A stretch of DNA of 64,000 nt from DATAOG01 sp963753685 (GCA_963753685.1 CAVWDE010000005.1:372001-436000); one strand, 5' to 3'; positions 20,043-28,285 are shown, counted from the first letter of the stretch. Program-made: numbers and translations. The notes: a model not told the origin generated them from the sequence alone.

Positions 20043-21314
20043 GTGTTCTTCAAGCCCGAAGCAGTACCTGCTGAGCTGCCGGCTTTGGTATGGCGCTTCG
20101 TCGGGATAACAGGATGGAAGCCGTGGGAAGCGCGCCTTCGGTCCCTTGATCAACAGATTCGCAGCAACCCATTCATCGAGGAGTATTTCGCCGATCGATA
20201 CATGCTCGAGATCGAGATGGGGAAGACTCACCAACGCCTTCATCGCGGCCAGAGGCTGCGCTTGCCACAGACTTACGAGCAGACCGCGCTATATAGCTTC
20301 GCTGCCATGGTCGCGCGTGTGCGCCAACGTCTGTCGGCTACCGGGCGCAAGAGGTTGGCCGGCATGATCCGCGACGGCCTCCAGGCAGAGTACGGCTTGG
20401 CGCCGTTGGAACACGAGATGGGAGTGGCAGCCCATCTGATGTCCGTCGGCTTCGACGTAGCATTCCATGATATCGAGCATGGTGCAGGGTTCGACATCCT
20501 GGCGAGGCGCGATGGGCTCGAATTGGAGGTTGAGGCGAAGACGTTCAGCGCCGATGCGGGCCGCAAGATCCATCGCCGTCGCCTGTATCAGCTCGGGGCA
20601 CATGTGCTTCCGGCAGTTGAGCGCGCGCTCGAAGAACAAACGGGTGGGCAACTCCTGCGTGTCAGGCTTCCCGATCGTCTGTTTGGGACTGATGAATTCA
20701 TGTGCAACGTGAGCACGCGGGTGTCGACCGCGCTCTCTAGCGGCGCTTCTGCCGCAGGCCCACAGCCATGCGGCATCGAGTCTCGAAGCTTTTCCTTGGA
20801 CGGCAGCCCATTCGTCACTGCACCACCAGTAGCTGAAGCGGCCAGGAGCTTCGTGGAACAGCTGATCGGAAGCGAGAAGGTGAGTGCCTTGGTGATGGTG
20901 AAGCCCCCATTGAGCGCCGTGGTCGTCGCGGTCGAAAGTGCTCAGAAAGATACCATGATGCGCTACATGGTCCGGACCTTGGAGCAAACGGCGGGACGAC
21001 AACTGACAAAAACACGTCCCGGCGTGATCTGTGTCAGATTCTCTGACGTGACAAAAAAAGAACTGCTCCAGCTTGCCCATGAGGACAAATCGGGCAAGCC
21101 GTCTGCGCTCCAAATAGCGACCAGCTCTCTGTTAGAACGGGATGATTGGCGCCACATACACACGGTAGCCTATCTGACCCCGGGCGAAGCGATGGCCTCG
21201 CGGCACGCGTTCGGTGAGACATTAACTCAGGAGGTCCAGGAAAGAGGAGGATGCTATGCTTTCGCGAACCCGTATCATGAACTCGCAGGTGACCCTCGCG
21301 CATCAATCTTCTGA
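20043..21314 (+). CDS. Uncharacterised protein with a putative PD-(D/E)XK nuclease core
   Basis: A 423-residue protein with no signal or membrane segment. Residues 115-166 read as a nuclease core: a helix with Glu (LEHEMGVAAHLMSVGFDVAF), then GAGFDILARRDGLELEVEAK, giving Asp151, Glu164 and Lys166 in the D-x12-ExK arrangement of the superfamily. The rest is not recognised. The start is GTG 20043; a stop lies just upstream in frame, so no earlier start exists. Base composition is plainly less GC-rich than neighbouring ilvD, which suggests horizontal transfer. It stands next to hicBA and vapBC, so a defence or restriction role is plausible but unproven. Confidence 0.55.
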   Translation: MFFKPEAVPAELPALVWRFVGITGWKPWEARLRSLDQQIRSNPFIEEYFADRYMLEIEMGKTHQRLHRGQRLRLPQTYEQTALYSFAAMVARVRQRLSATGRKRLAGMIRDGLQAEYGLAPLEHEMGVAAHLMSVGFDVAFHDIEHGAGFDILARRDGLELEVEAKTFSADAGRKIHRRRLYQLGAHVLPAVERALEEQTGGQLLRVRLPDRLFGTDEFMCNVSTRVSTALSSGASAAGPQPCGIESRSFSLDGSPFVTAPPVAEAARSFVEQLIGSEKVSALVMVKPPLSAVVVAVESAQKDTMMRYMVRTLEQTAGRQLTKTRPGVICVRFSDVTKKELLQLAHEDKSGKPSALQIATSSLLERDDWRHIHTVAYLTPGEAMASRHAFGETLTQEVQERGGCYAFANPYHELAGDPRASIF

Positions 21315-21413
21315 TGATAGGTGCATCGTGGGTGGCAGAATGTGACGGGCGAGGTGAGAGGGCGCGCCGTTCCGTGCTATAGAAGGCGTTGAACGTTGCA
21401 CGGAGCGGTGAGG

Positions 21414-21629
21414 ATGCCGAAGGTCGGTGGGTTCAAAGTCGAGACCGAGCGCGAGGCGGACGGGCGCTGGATCGCCGAGGTGCCGGCCCTGCCGGGTGTT
21501 ATGGCCTACGGCCAGACGCGCGAGCAGGCGATCGCCAAGGCTGAGGCCCTCGCGCTTCGGGTGCTCGCCGAACGCCTGGAGCACGGTGTGCCGACGCCCG
21601 AGCTTGATGGCCTGTTCGAGGCGGCGTGA
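21414..21629 (+). CDS. hicB: HicB-family antitoxin
   Basis: A 71-residue HicB-like partial RNase H-fold protein: FKVETEREADGRWIAEVPAL, then PGVMAYGQTREQAIAKAEAL, the family hallmark. It neutralises HicA by direct binding. No additional C-terminal DNA-binding domain is present, so it is the short form. ATG 21414 is preceded by GGAG with 8-bp spacing. The next gene begins inside its stop (GTGA overlap), giving antitoxin-first order. Confidence 0.85.
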   Translation: MPKVGGFKVETEREADGRWIAEVPALPGVMAYGQTREQAIAKAEALALRVLAERLEHGVPTPELDGLFEAA

Positions 21630-21838
21630 GCCGGTGGGCTGCGGCCAAGGCGCGCCGGGTCCTCGCGGCGCTCCTGCGGCTGGGCTGGCAAGTTAAGCGG
21701 CAGTCGGGCTCGCACCGGACGCTGGCGCGCAATGGTTGGCCCGATGTCGTGTTCGCGTTCCACGACGACGATGAAATTGGTCCGCGCATGATAGCCCGGA
21801 TCGCGAAACAGACCGGCCTGACGCCCGCCGACCTGTAG
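21626..21838 (+). CDS. hicA: HicA-family mRNA interferase toxin
   Basis: A 70-residue toxin with the dsRBD-like HicA fold. RVLAALLRLGWQVKRQSGSH contains the catalytic His (His30 in SGSHR). The rest (PDVVFAFHDDDEIGPRMIAR, IAKQTGL) matches the C-terminal HicA helix. The start is GTG 21626, overlapping the hicB stop by 4 bp, so production is coupled. HicA cleaves mRNA independently of or on ribosomes when HicB is lost. All motifs look intact. Confidence 0.87.
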   Translation: MSRWAAAKARRVLAALLRLGWQVKRQSGSHRTLARNGWPDVVFAFHDDDEIGPRMIARIAKQTGLTPADL

Positions 21839-21937
21839 GACAGAACCCCCGAAGCGGGCACCAGCGGTGTCGCCCCGAAGCGGCGTGATGGCCCAGCGAT
21901 CCCGGTCGCGACCGCCGCGGTCTCCGACCGCGCCGGA

Positions 21938-22327
21938 TCACAGCGCCGGGCGGAGGTCGGTCAGGGGGAAATCGTCGCCCTTGAACAGCAGCGGCAGGTC
22001 GCGCTCCTTGGCCAGCGCGTAGGCGAAGCAGTCGCCGAAATTGAGCCCGGCCGGATGGTTGCCCTTGCCGAAGCGGCGGTAGGCCTCGCGCGCGATGCGC
22101 GCCTGGCTGAGGCTCACCGCAACGGTGATCACATCGAGCCCCTCAAGAAAGGCGTCCAGTTCCGGCAGCCACTGTGGCCCCTTGCGGCCGTCGACCACGA
22201 TCGCAAGCTCCAGCCAATTCGCGGCTGAAAGCACAGGTCGGACGGCGGCCCGCAGATGGTGCAAGAACGCGTCGGCTTCGGACTCTTCGAAGAGCACGAC
22301 CAGGATCGCTGAGGTGTCGACCACCAT
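21938..22327 (-). CDS. vapC: VapC-family PIN-domain toxin ribonuclease
   Basis: A 129-residue PIN endoribonuclease, metal-dependent. The acidic residues are visible: Asp4 in MVVDTSAIL, Glu in ANWLELAIV, and Asp in NFGDCFAYALAKERDLPLLF, with a further Asp in KGDDFPLTDL. ATG 22327 overlaps the antitoxin stop (ATGA), indicating coupling. It is complete. The 99-bp gap to hicA holds no gene. Confidence 0.88.
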   Translation of the reverse strand: MVVDTSAILVVLFEESEADAFLHHLRAAVRPVLSAANWLELAIVVDGRKGPQWLPELDAFLEGLDVITVAVSLSQARIAREAYRRFGKGNHPAGLNFGDCFAYALAKERDLPLLFKGDDFPLTDLRPAL

Positions 22328-22578
22328 CAACGCGGCAGTCCGCGCTCATCATAGCCGATGATCTCGTCGGGCGTTCGTGGGTCCCGGTCGGGCGCGCTGG
22401 CGATCCGGCGCGCGATCGCCATCAGCTCCTCGAACGAGGCCTTGCCACGCCCCCGCTCCTCGCGCTCGATCCGCTCCCGGACGGCAGTCTTGACGGCCAG
22501 GGTGATGTTCTCCCCGGTCAGGCTGGCGAGCCGGCGGACCAGTTCGTCGGTCTCGGGATCCTTGATATTGAGCGCCAT
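22327..22578 (-). CDS. vapB: VapB-family antitoxin
   Basis: An 83-residue protein. MALNIKDPETDELVRRLASL is the ribbon-helix-helix-like DNA-binding start typical of the PSK/VapB family. TGENITLAVKTAVRERIERE continues the helical core. The C-terminus (TPDEIIGYDERGLPR) is the toxin-wrapping tail. ATG 22578 follows CTGGAG. It should autorepress from the divergent region shared with speD. Confidence 0.87.
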   Translation of the reverse strand: MALNIKDPETDELVRRLASLTGENITLAVKTAVRERIEREERGRGKASFEELMAIARRIASAPDRDPRTPDEIIGYDERGLPR

Positions 22579-22790
22579 GACGCAGGGCTCCAGGAAGAAA
22601 TAGGGCTGCTTTCTTCCTAGCTAAGCGTCGTCCTTGCCTGGGTCAAGCTCCTGAGACAGTTGAGGCTTACGGCTTGGATGCCGCGTGCAGAACAAAATTC
22701 GCCATTCGCCCTTGCAAACCAACCACCGAGGCAAACATATCGCTCCGTTCCGAACCTTCGGGTACACTGCTGGTTTGCGGGGGGAGAGCG

Positions 22791-23270
22791 ATGACCAGGC
22801 CCTCTCTTGCCCAAATTGGGGTGGATGCCGAAGCGGAGGCGCGGGGCGCCCGAGCCGAGGTCGACGTCCACGCGGGCGAGGCGGTCGCGGCGCGCGGCGC
22901 CGAGGATCATTTCATCGAGCGCGACGGTCTGCGCTACGCCGGCAGCCATCTGATCATCGACCTGTGGGATGCCGCTCACCTCGACGATGTCGGCGTGATC
23001 GAGCTGGCGCTTAGGCGCGCGATCCAGGCCGCGGGCGCGACCCTCCTGCACCTGCACCTGCACGCCTTCTCGCCGGGCGGTGGCGTCTCAGGCGTGGCGC
23101 TGCTGGCGGAATCCCACATCTCGATCCACACCTGGCCCGAGCGCGGCTATGCCGCGATCGACGTCTTCATGTGCGGGTCCGCGGTGCCGCACCGGGTGGT
23201 GCCGATCCTGAAGCATGCCTTTGCCGCCGGCCGCATCGCGATCTCCGAGCAGCTGCGCGGGCTGGTCTGA
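22791..23270 (+). CDS. speD: S-adenosylmethionine decarboxylase proenzyme
   Basis: Pyruvoyl enzyme making decarboxylated SAM for spermidine synthesis, 159 aa. The proenzyme cleaves itself at Glu107-Ser108 within LLAESHISIHTWPERGYAAI, and Ser108 becomes the pyruvoyl group. GSHLIIDLWD and the C-terminal AAIDVFMCG complete the prokaryotic small-type signature, whose Cys is catalytic. About 45 residues before GLRYAGSHL form an N-terminal extension longer than in most type 1b enzymes. ATG 22791 follows GGGGAGAGCG, and speE follows 13 bp after the stop. Confidence 0.92.
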   Translation: MTRPSLAQIGVDAEAEARGARAEVDVHAGEAVAARGAEDHFIERDGLRYAGSHLIIDLWDAAHLDDVGVIELALRRAIQAAGATLLHLHLHAFSPGGGVSGVALLAESHISIHTWPERGYAAIDVFMCGSAVPHRVVPILKHAFAAGRIAISEQLRGLV

Positions 23271-23283
23271 GCGGACCGGTCCG

Positions 23284-24123
23284 ATGCCCTGGTTCGAGGA
23301 GGTCTACCACCCGCACTGGCGCCAGCGGATGGCGATCGAGCGCGTCCTCCTGGAGCAGCACACCGGGCTCCAGGACGTACTGATCTTCGAGAATGCGACC
23401 CTTGGCCGGGTCCTGGTCCTGGACGGCATTGTCCAGGCCAGCGAGCGCGACGAGTTCATCTATCACGAGATGATGACCCATGTGCCGATCGTCGCCCATG
23501 GCGCCGCACGCGACGTGCTGATCATCGGCGGCGGCGACGGCGGTGCGCTCGAGGAGGCGCTCAAGCACCAGGCCCTCGCGCGCGTGACCCTGGTCGAGCT
23601 CGATCCGGGCGTGGTCGAGATCGCGCGCACCTGGCTGCCGTCGATCCACCGGGGCGCGTTCGACGATCCGCGCGCCGAGCTTTTGTTCACCGACGGGGTC
23701 GCGTTCGTCGCCGAGACCGAGCGGCGCTTCGATGTGATCATCCTCGACACGACCGACCCGATGGGTGCCGGCGAAGCGCTGTTCACCGAAGCCTTCTACG
23801 CCGATTGCCGGGCGCGGCTGCGGCCGGGCGGCATCCTGGTCGGCCAGAGCGGCAACCCGGTCACGGAGCCCGAGCGCTTCCGCGCCTGCCGCGAGCGGCT
23901 CGGCCGGGTGTTCGCCGACCCGAGCTTCATCCTCAGCGCCGTGCCGGCCTATCTCGGCGGGCCGTTCGTGTTCGCCTGGGGCTGCGACGATCCGGCCAAG
24001 CGCCGGCTCAGTGCCGTCGAGCTGGCCGCCCGCCCATGCCCCGCGGGCCTCCGCTGCTACACGCCCGCCGTGCACGCCGCGGCGTTCGTCCACCCGCCCT
24101 GGCTGCTGGCGGGCGGCATCTGA
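23284..24123 (+). CDS. speE: Spermidine synthase
   Basis: Aminopropyltransferase that joins decarboxylated SAM to putrescine, 279 aa. Motifs in order: YHPHWRQRMAIERVLLEQHT, the substrate gate QASERDEFIYHEMMTHVP, the SAM-type loop VLIIGGGDGGALEEALKH, VELDPGVVEIA and the catalytic block IILDTTDPMGAGEALFTEAF. The operon with speD supports the assignment. It converges on the beta-barrel gene at 24157. Confidence 0.93.
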   Translation: MPWFEEVYHPHWRQRMAIERVLLEQHTGLQDVLIFENATLGRVLVLDGIVQASERDEFIYHEMMTHVPIVAHGAARDVLIIGGGDGGALEEALKHQALARVTLVELDPGVVEIARTWLPSIHRGAFDDPRAELLFTDGVAFVAETERRFDVIILDTTDPMGAGEALFTEAFYADCRARLRPGGILVGQSGNPVTEPERFRACRERLGRVFADPSFILSAVPAYLGGPFVFAWGCDDPAKRRLSAVELAARPCPAGLRCYTPAVHAAAFVHPPWLLAGGI

Positions 24124-24156
24124 GGGCGCTGCCGGCGCTGGGCGCGCGACCGGCGA

Positions 24157-25017
24157 TCAGCGGCCAAGGGGGATGCGGAAGCGCAGCTGCGCGAACCAGG
24201 ACCGGCGCTCGCCGTCGCTGGTGGTGCCGGTCTCGATCTCGAGGGGGACGAGCGGTCCAAGCTGCAGGCTCAAGCGGTCGGTGGTGGTCGGCTGCTCGGC
24301 GTTGACCTGGATCTGCCAGTCCTTCTTGACCCGGAACCAGGCCCAGGGCACCTGGGGGAGACGGGCGCCGACGGCGATGCCGTAGCCGTCGAGCCGGCGC
24401 TCCGGCACGCCGCCTCGGGCGCCCGCCTGATCCGGAACGTCGTCGAACAACGAGGTCCCGAGCTCGAAGGAGTCCAGGTGCAGCTCGGTGCCGACGCGAT
24501 AGCGCTGGTAGTCCTGGAGCCAGTGGTTCTCGACCGTGCCACTCAACGCCAGGGTCAGATCCTCGTCGAGCACCCCCGGGCGGTAGTAGAGCCCGAGATT
24601 GCGGCCGGTCGAGCCGCCAGTGTCGCGCGTGAAGTCGCCGCGCAGCCACAGGCGGTCGCCCTGGTCCCAACTCCGCAGCAGCGGCTGGATGGCCGCGACG
24701 TCGTAGGCGGGCTGCAGCCGGTCCTGGTATCCGACATCGCCCGTGACCTGGCGCAGCCACGCCGGACCGCTCCGCTGCAGACCGGGCACGGTGCGATTCG
24801 GAGTCTCAGGGCCGCCGGCCGCAAAATCGTCGTCCGGGTCGGCCGTCTGGAGCGCGTGGCCGGTATCGGCCGGCCAGGAGCCAAGGCCGGGCGGGCTGCT
24901 CCCGGTCAGCGCGGCCAGCGCCGGCGGAGCGCCGCCAATCGAGGCCAGGATGGCAAGCAGCGGAACCGCAAAGAAAGCGTGCCGGGCCGAGACCGCCCGT
25001 GGTCGACAGCAAAGCAT
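24157..25017 (-). CDS. Outer-membrane beta-barrel protein, inverse-autotransporter-domain-like
   Basis: About 286 aa with a signal peptide (LLAILASIGGAPPALA). The mature part is a run of alternating amphipathic strands: AIQPLLRSWDQGDRLWLRGD, NLGLYYRPG, QDYQRYRVGTELHLDSFELG, GYGIAVGARLPQVPWAWFRV, ending in SWFAQLRFRIPLG. The sequence DRLWLRGDF, the YRVGTEL.SFELG stretch and the terminal strand resemble the intimin/invasin inverse-autotransporter barrel (PF11924-like). No Ig-like passenger follows, so the barrel stands alone. ATG 25017 is chosen for the signal peptide; an in-frame GTG lies at 25044. Confidence 0.6.
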   Translation of the reverse strand: MLCCRPRAVSARHAFFAVPLLAILASIGGAPPALAALTGSSPPGLGSWPADTGHALQTADPDDDFAAGGPETPNRTVPGLQRSGPAWLRQVTGDVGYQDRLQPAYDVAAIQPLLRSWDQGDRLWLRGDFTRDTGGSTGRNLGLYYRPGVLDEDLTLALSGTVENHWLQDYQRYRVGTELHLDSFELGTSLFDDVPDQAGARGGVPERRLDGYGIAVGARLPQVPWAWFRVKKDWQIQVNAEQPTTTDRLSLQLGPLVPLEIETGTTSDGERRSWFAQLRFRIPLGR

Positions 25018-25379
25018 GCGACGTTTCCCATCTCGCGCCGCCACAGGCGGCGCGCATCACCCGAGCGCGCCCGCCACGACCTTTTATGTCCCGGTCTTGT
25101 CGTCGAACGCCGCGTAAGGTTACCCGCGACGGCTTAAGGAAGCCTTGTGGTGGGCCGGAAGCGTCCGGGCGGCGCGCAGGACATCCCGTCAGGCGTACCC
25201 TGAGGTATCGCCGTGTCGGGGGGGCTGCGAGTGATTATTCCAGCTGTTACAGCAAGGTATTCATGTATAGCCAAGGTGATGCTTTAAGATACCAGGGGGC
25301 GATGACGACCGGCCCCAGCTTGTCAGCATGATGGATTAACGTTAATGGAACATTGGATTGGGAGCCTGTTTGAGCCGCC
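25018..25379. other. 362-bp divergent intergenic region, AT-rich centre
   Basis: This region separates the leftward barrel gene from the rightward hypothetical gene. The stretch around 25228-25350 is far AT-richer than the surrounding DNA. It carries the palindrome ATTAACGTTAAT (25335-25346), 34 bp before the hypothetical gene's ATG. No RNA gene is recognised. Confidence 0.5.
25335..25346. promoter_or_regulatory. Perfect palindrome ATTAACGTTAAT
   Basis: A self-complementary 12-mer upstream of the gene at 25380. It contains two TTAA half-sites 2 bp apart, which is not the 7-bp spacing of CtrA. A dimeric regulator site is the simplest reading. Confidence 0.35.
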
Positions 25380-25742
25380 ATGGCAAACGACGACAGCAAG
25401 TTGGCACGGACGACACGCGCGGACGCCGAGCGCACGCCGGCGGCGGGCGACCGGTCGGAGACCGGGCAGCCGCCTGAGGGTGCCGGTGTGGGCGAGGTCG
25501 AGCTGGCGCTGGCAGATCTGGTCAGCGACGCGCACGGCGAGATCGTCTTCTACAACGACTCGGGCTTTCGCAGCCTGACGATCCGAACCGATCGGGGGGT
25601 GGTCGGCGAGGGGCGCGCCGGTGCCCATGTGACCGCCGCGGGCGAGGATGTGTCGGGGTTCAAGTTCGTGACGTTCGACAATGGTCCGACGCTGTATTTC
25701 GAGGCGGAACTCGACCTCATTCTCGTGCGCGCGAGCGCCTGA
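25380..25742 (+). CDS. Hypothetical beta-rich protein
   Basis: A 120-residue protein. The first 45 residues are charged and probably disordered. The rest alternates beta-type strands: GEIVFYNDSGFRSLTIRTD, GVVGEGRAGAHVTAAGEDVS and GFKFVTFDNGPTLYFEAELD. No signal peptide, Cys or membrane segment. ATG 25380 has only a distant GGAG. I do not recognise the family. It is divergent from the solo beta-barrel gene, so shared control is possible. Confidence 0.55.
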   Translation: MANDDSKLARTTRADAERTPAAGDRSETGQPPEGAGVGEVELALADLVSDAHGEIVFYNDSGFRSLTIRTDRGVVGEGRAGAHVTAAGEDVSGFKFVTFDNGPTLYFEAELDLILVRASA

Positions 25743-25758
25743 TCCCGGTCCTTGAGCC

Positions 25759-26193
25759 TCAGGGCGCGTCGCGCAGGCTTTCGAACTCGCGCAGCTCGTC
25801 CGGGCTGAGACCGCGCACGATCGCCTGCAGCTCCTGCTCCGGCGTCCGCTCGCTCGGGGGCGTGATCAGCCTGAGCCGGTCGGCCAGCCAGAGGATCACC
25901 CGGACATTGCCCTTGCCGACCTCGGTGTCGATCGCGGCGTGCAGGGCGAGGCGCAAATCGCCAATCCGGTCGCGGTCGCGCGCGACCGCGACCGCGGCCT
26001 CCTTGAGCTCCTCGATCGAACGCTGGAACGCCAGGTCATGATGGCACCGGCGCGACAGTCGGCTGCGCGAGCATCCGACCCGGCGGGCAACGGCGGCCAA
26101 TGGCAGGCCACGCGCGATCAGTTCGGCCGCGAGACGCCAGTCAATGGCGCGCGGCGCGGCGCGCCGAGCGCCGGCAACGGGTAGAGCGGTCAT
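25759..26193 (-). CDS. Helix-turn-helix protein, small-terminase/transposase-like fold
   Basis: A 144-residue cytoplasmic protein. Residues 18-50 form a helix-turn-helix (WRLAAELIARGLPLAAVARR, VGCSRSRLSRR) of the kind seen in resolvase/transposase-type regulators and small terminase subunits. The C-terminal half is helical and charged, ending in LQAIVRGLSPDELREFESLR. It could be a domesticated phage- or transposon-derived regulator, but no phage or transposon genes flank it. It converges on the beta-rich hypothetical gene (16 bp apart). Confidence 0.55.
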   Translation of the reverse strand: MTALPVAGARRAAPRAIDWRLAAELIARGLPLAAVARRVGCSRSRLSRRCHHDLAFQRSIEELKEAAVAVARDRDRIGDLRLALHAAIDTEVGKGNVRVILWLADRLRLITPPSERTPEQELQAIVRGLSPDELREFESLRDAP

Positions 26194-26373
26194 GGCTGTG
26201 GTTTCCCTCTGAGCCGGGCGCGGGAGGGGGGCAGAGCGGACGCAGCCCGGGTAGGTGTGCCAGAAATACAGGAAATATATCCTAAAGTCAAGCCTTTTGC
26301 CCGGCGACCACGCCGACCGCGGTGATCTCTCAGGGCGACGAATCTGCCCGATCGCTCCCGATCTGCGGTTGCG

Positions 26374-26388
26374 TTAACGAGGTTTTAA
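26374..26388 (+). promoter_or_regulatory. CtrA-type box, TTAA-N7-TTAA
   Basis: TTAACGAGGTTTTAA is a perfect TTAA-N7-TTAA match, the full site of the alphaproteobacterial response regulator CtrA. Its right end is 48 bp before the ATG of the hybrid histidine kinase. The surrounding 26265-26400 is AT-rich for this genome. Confidence 0.6.
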
Positions 26389-26436
26389 GGAAACAAGGGC
26401 CATTCCCGACAGGCGGTTGCGGGAGATGACCAGGCC

Positions 26437-28137
26437 ATGCCGGTCGAGGGTCCTGATCGAGTTGACGTGCCCGCGGCCGGGCTGGCGATGCCCGACGCTG
26501 CGACGGCGCTGCACGCTGAGCTCGAGCGCTGGCGAGGCCGGGCCTTGGCGGCGGAGCGCGCCAACGAGGCGAAGTCGCTGTTCCTCGCGACCATGAGCCA
26601 TGAGATCCGCGAGCCGATGAACGGCGTCATCGGGATGACGCGGCTGCTGCTCGAGACCCCGCTGGCCGACGAACAGCGCGGCTTCGTCGAGGCGGTGCTC
26701 GACTCGGGCGAGGCGCTGCTCACGATCATCAACGACATTCTCGATCTGTCGCGGATGGAGGCGGGCCGGCTCGAGCTCGACTGCATCGACTTCGATCTCA
26801 GGACGGTCCTCGAGCGGGTGATCGCCATGGTCACCCCGGGCGCCCGCGACAAGGGCCTGGCGCTGCGGCTGCTGATCGATCCGGACGTGCCGGGCGCGCT
26901 CCGCGGTGATCCCGGCCGGATCCGCCAGATCTGCCTCAATCTGCTCGGCAACGCGATCAAGTTCACCGCCGCGGGCGAGGTCAGCCTCGCGGTCCGTCTG
27001 GTCGCCGATCGGCCGTCGGAGCTCGGCCTCGGCCTGACCGTGCGCGACACCGGCATCGGCATCCCGGAGCATCTGCAGGACCGACTGTTCACCGCCTACG
27101 CCCAGGCCGACCCGTCGGTGCCGCGCCTCTATGGCGGCAGTGGTCTCGGCCTCACCATCTGCAAGCGCCTGGTCGCCCTGATGGGCGGCGAGATCCGGCT
27201 CTCGAGCCGACCGGGCGAGGGGACGGTGTTCGACGTCACGCTGACCCTCGCCAGGACCCCGGAGGCCCGCCCGGGCCCGCTGCCGCCCTCGGCCGAGATC
27301 GCGGGCATGCGGCTGTTGATCGTCGATCCAACCGTGACCACCCGGACCATGCTGCAACAGCGCACCCGGAACTGGGGCATCGCGGCCGAGGTCGCGGACT
27401 CGGGCGCCACCGCCCTGGCCGCCCTGGCCGAGGCGCAGGGCGACGGCCGGCCGATCGAGATCGCGCTGATCGACGGCTCGCTGCCGGACATGAGCGGCGC
27501 CCAGCTGGGCCAGCGGATCAAAGCCGACCCGAGGCTGCAGTCGACGCAGCTGGTGATGATCGCCTCCTCCGGCCTGCGCGGCGACGCCGCCCGCGTCCAG
27601 GAGATCGGGTTCGCCGCCTACCTGCCCAAACCGGTGACCGCCCAGACCCTGCTCGAGTGCCTGCTTCAGCTCCGCGGCGCGCCGGGTGCAGCCGGCGCCG
27701 AGCCGGGCGCGTCCGGGCTGATCACCGTCCATAGCATGTCCGAGCGCCGGGCCGGCCTGCGGATCCTGCTGGCCGACGACAACCCGCTGAATTGCCGGAT
27801 GACCGTGCTGATGCTCGAGAAGGCAGGCCACCAGATCGACGTGGTCAACGACGGCGCCAGCGCGGTCGAGGCGCTGCGCGGCAAGGACTACGATCTGGTC
27901 CTGATGGACGTGCAGATGCCAGGCGTCGACGGGCTCGAGGCGACCCGCCGGATCCGCCAGCTGCCGGCCGCGCGCGCCGGGGTGCCGGTGATCGCGATCA
28001 CCGCCAATGCCTGGCCCGGCGACGACCAGCGTTGCCTGGCCGCGGGCATGAACGACTACGTCACCAAGCCGATCGATCGCGCCCGCCTGCTCGGCAAGCT
28101 GGCGCACTGGGGGCAGGGCGCGGCCAGGGCCGGATGA
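26437..28137 (+). CDS. Soluble hybrid histidine kinase with two receiver domains
   Basis: A 566-residue phosphorelay protein. It has no membrane segment and no PAS/GAF sensor; only about 40 residues precede the HisKA domain (His55 in ATMSHEIREP). The HATPase domain shows the N box NLLGNAIKF (168-176), DTGIGIP (204) and GGSGLGL (233). Receiver 1 (about 291-405) has Asp346 in EIALIDGSLPDMSG and a Lys at KPV. Receiver 2 (441-555) has Asp491 in LVLMDVQMPG and Lys544. No Hpt domain follows, so phosphate must pass to a separate protein. A CtrA-type box precedes it. Confidence 0.9.
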   Translation: MPVEGPDRVDVPAAGLAMPDAATALHAELERWRGRALAAERANEAKSLFLATMSHEIREPMNGVIGMTRLLLETPLADEQRGFVEAVLDSGEALLTIINDILDLSRMEAGRLELDCIDFDLRTVLERVIAMVTPGARDKGLALRLLIDPDVPGALRGDPGRIRQICLNLLGNAIKFTAAGEVSLAVRLVADRPSELGLGLTVRDTGIGIPEHLQDRLFTAYAQADPSVPRLYGGSGLGLTICKRLVALMGGEIRLSSRPGEGTVFDVTLTLARTPEARPGPLPPSAEIAGMRLLIVDPTVTTRTMLQQRTRNWGIAAEVADSGATALAALAEAQGDGRPIEIALIDGSLPDMSGAQLGQRIKADPRLQSTQLVMIASSGLRGDAARVQEIGFAAYLPKPVTAQTLLECLLQLRGAPGAAGAEPGASGLITVHSMSERRAGLRILLADDNPLNCRMTVLMLEKAGHQIDVVNDGASAVEALRGKDYDLVLMDVQMPGVDGLEATRRIRQLPAARAGVPVIAITANAWPGDDQRCLAAGMNDYVTKPIDRARLLGKLAHWGQGAARAG

Positions 28138-28285
28138 GGCGCCGCCGCTGATCGGCCCGGAGGAATCGCCCATGGGTAGCAAGGAAATGCGGCGCAAATC
28201 CTGCTTGTTCGGGCTGCCCACCTTGGTTTATGCTACCCACGGTTGGTTGCGCCGCGGGTGCCGCAAAGGCAGGGGCCACATCATC

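Noticed and set aside
22674..22790. Upstream extension of speD to 22674
   Set aside because: The ATG at 22791 has a strong GGGGAGAGCG site, and the extension is Cys/Arg-rich without family similarity.
22579..22790. A riboswitch or speF-type leader before speD
   Set aside because: I found no conserved SAM-binding or speF motif; the region reads as a divergent promoter shared with vapB.
26374..28221. A 615-codon open frame antisense to the histidine kinase
   Set aside because: GC-driven shadow; the sense frame has complete kinase and receiver motifs.
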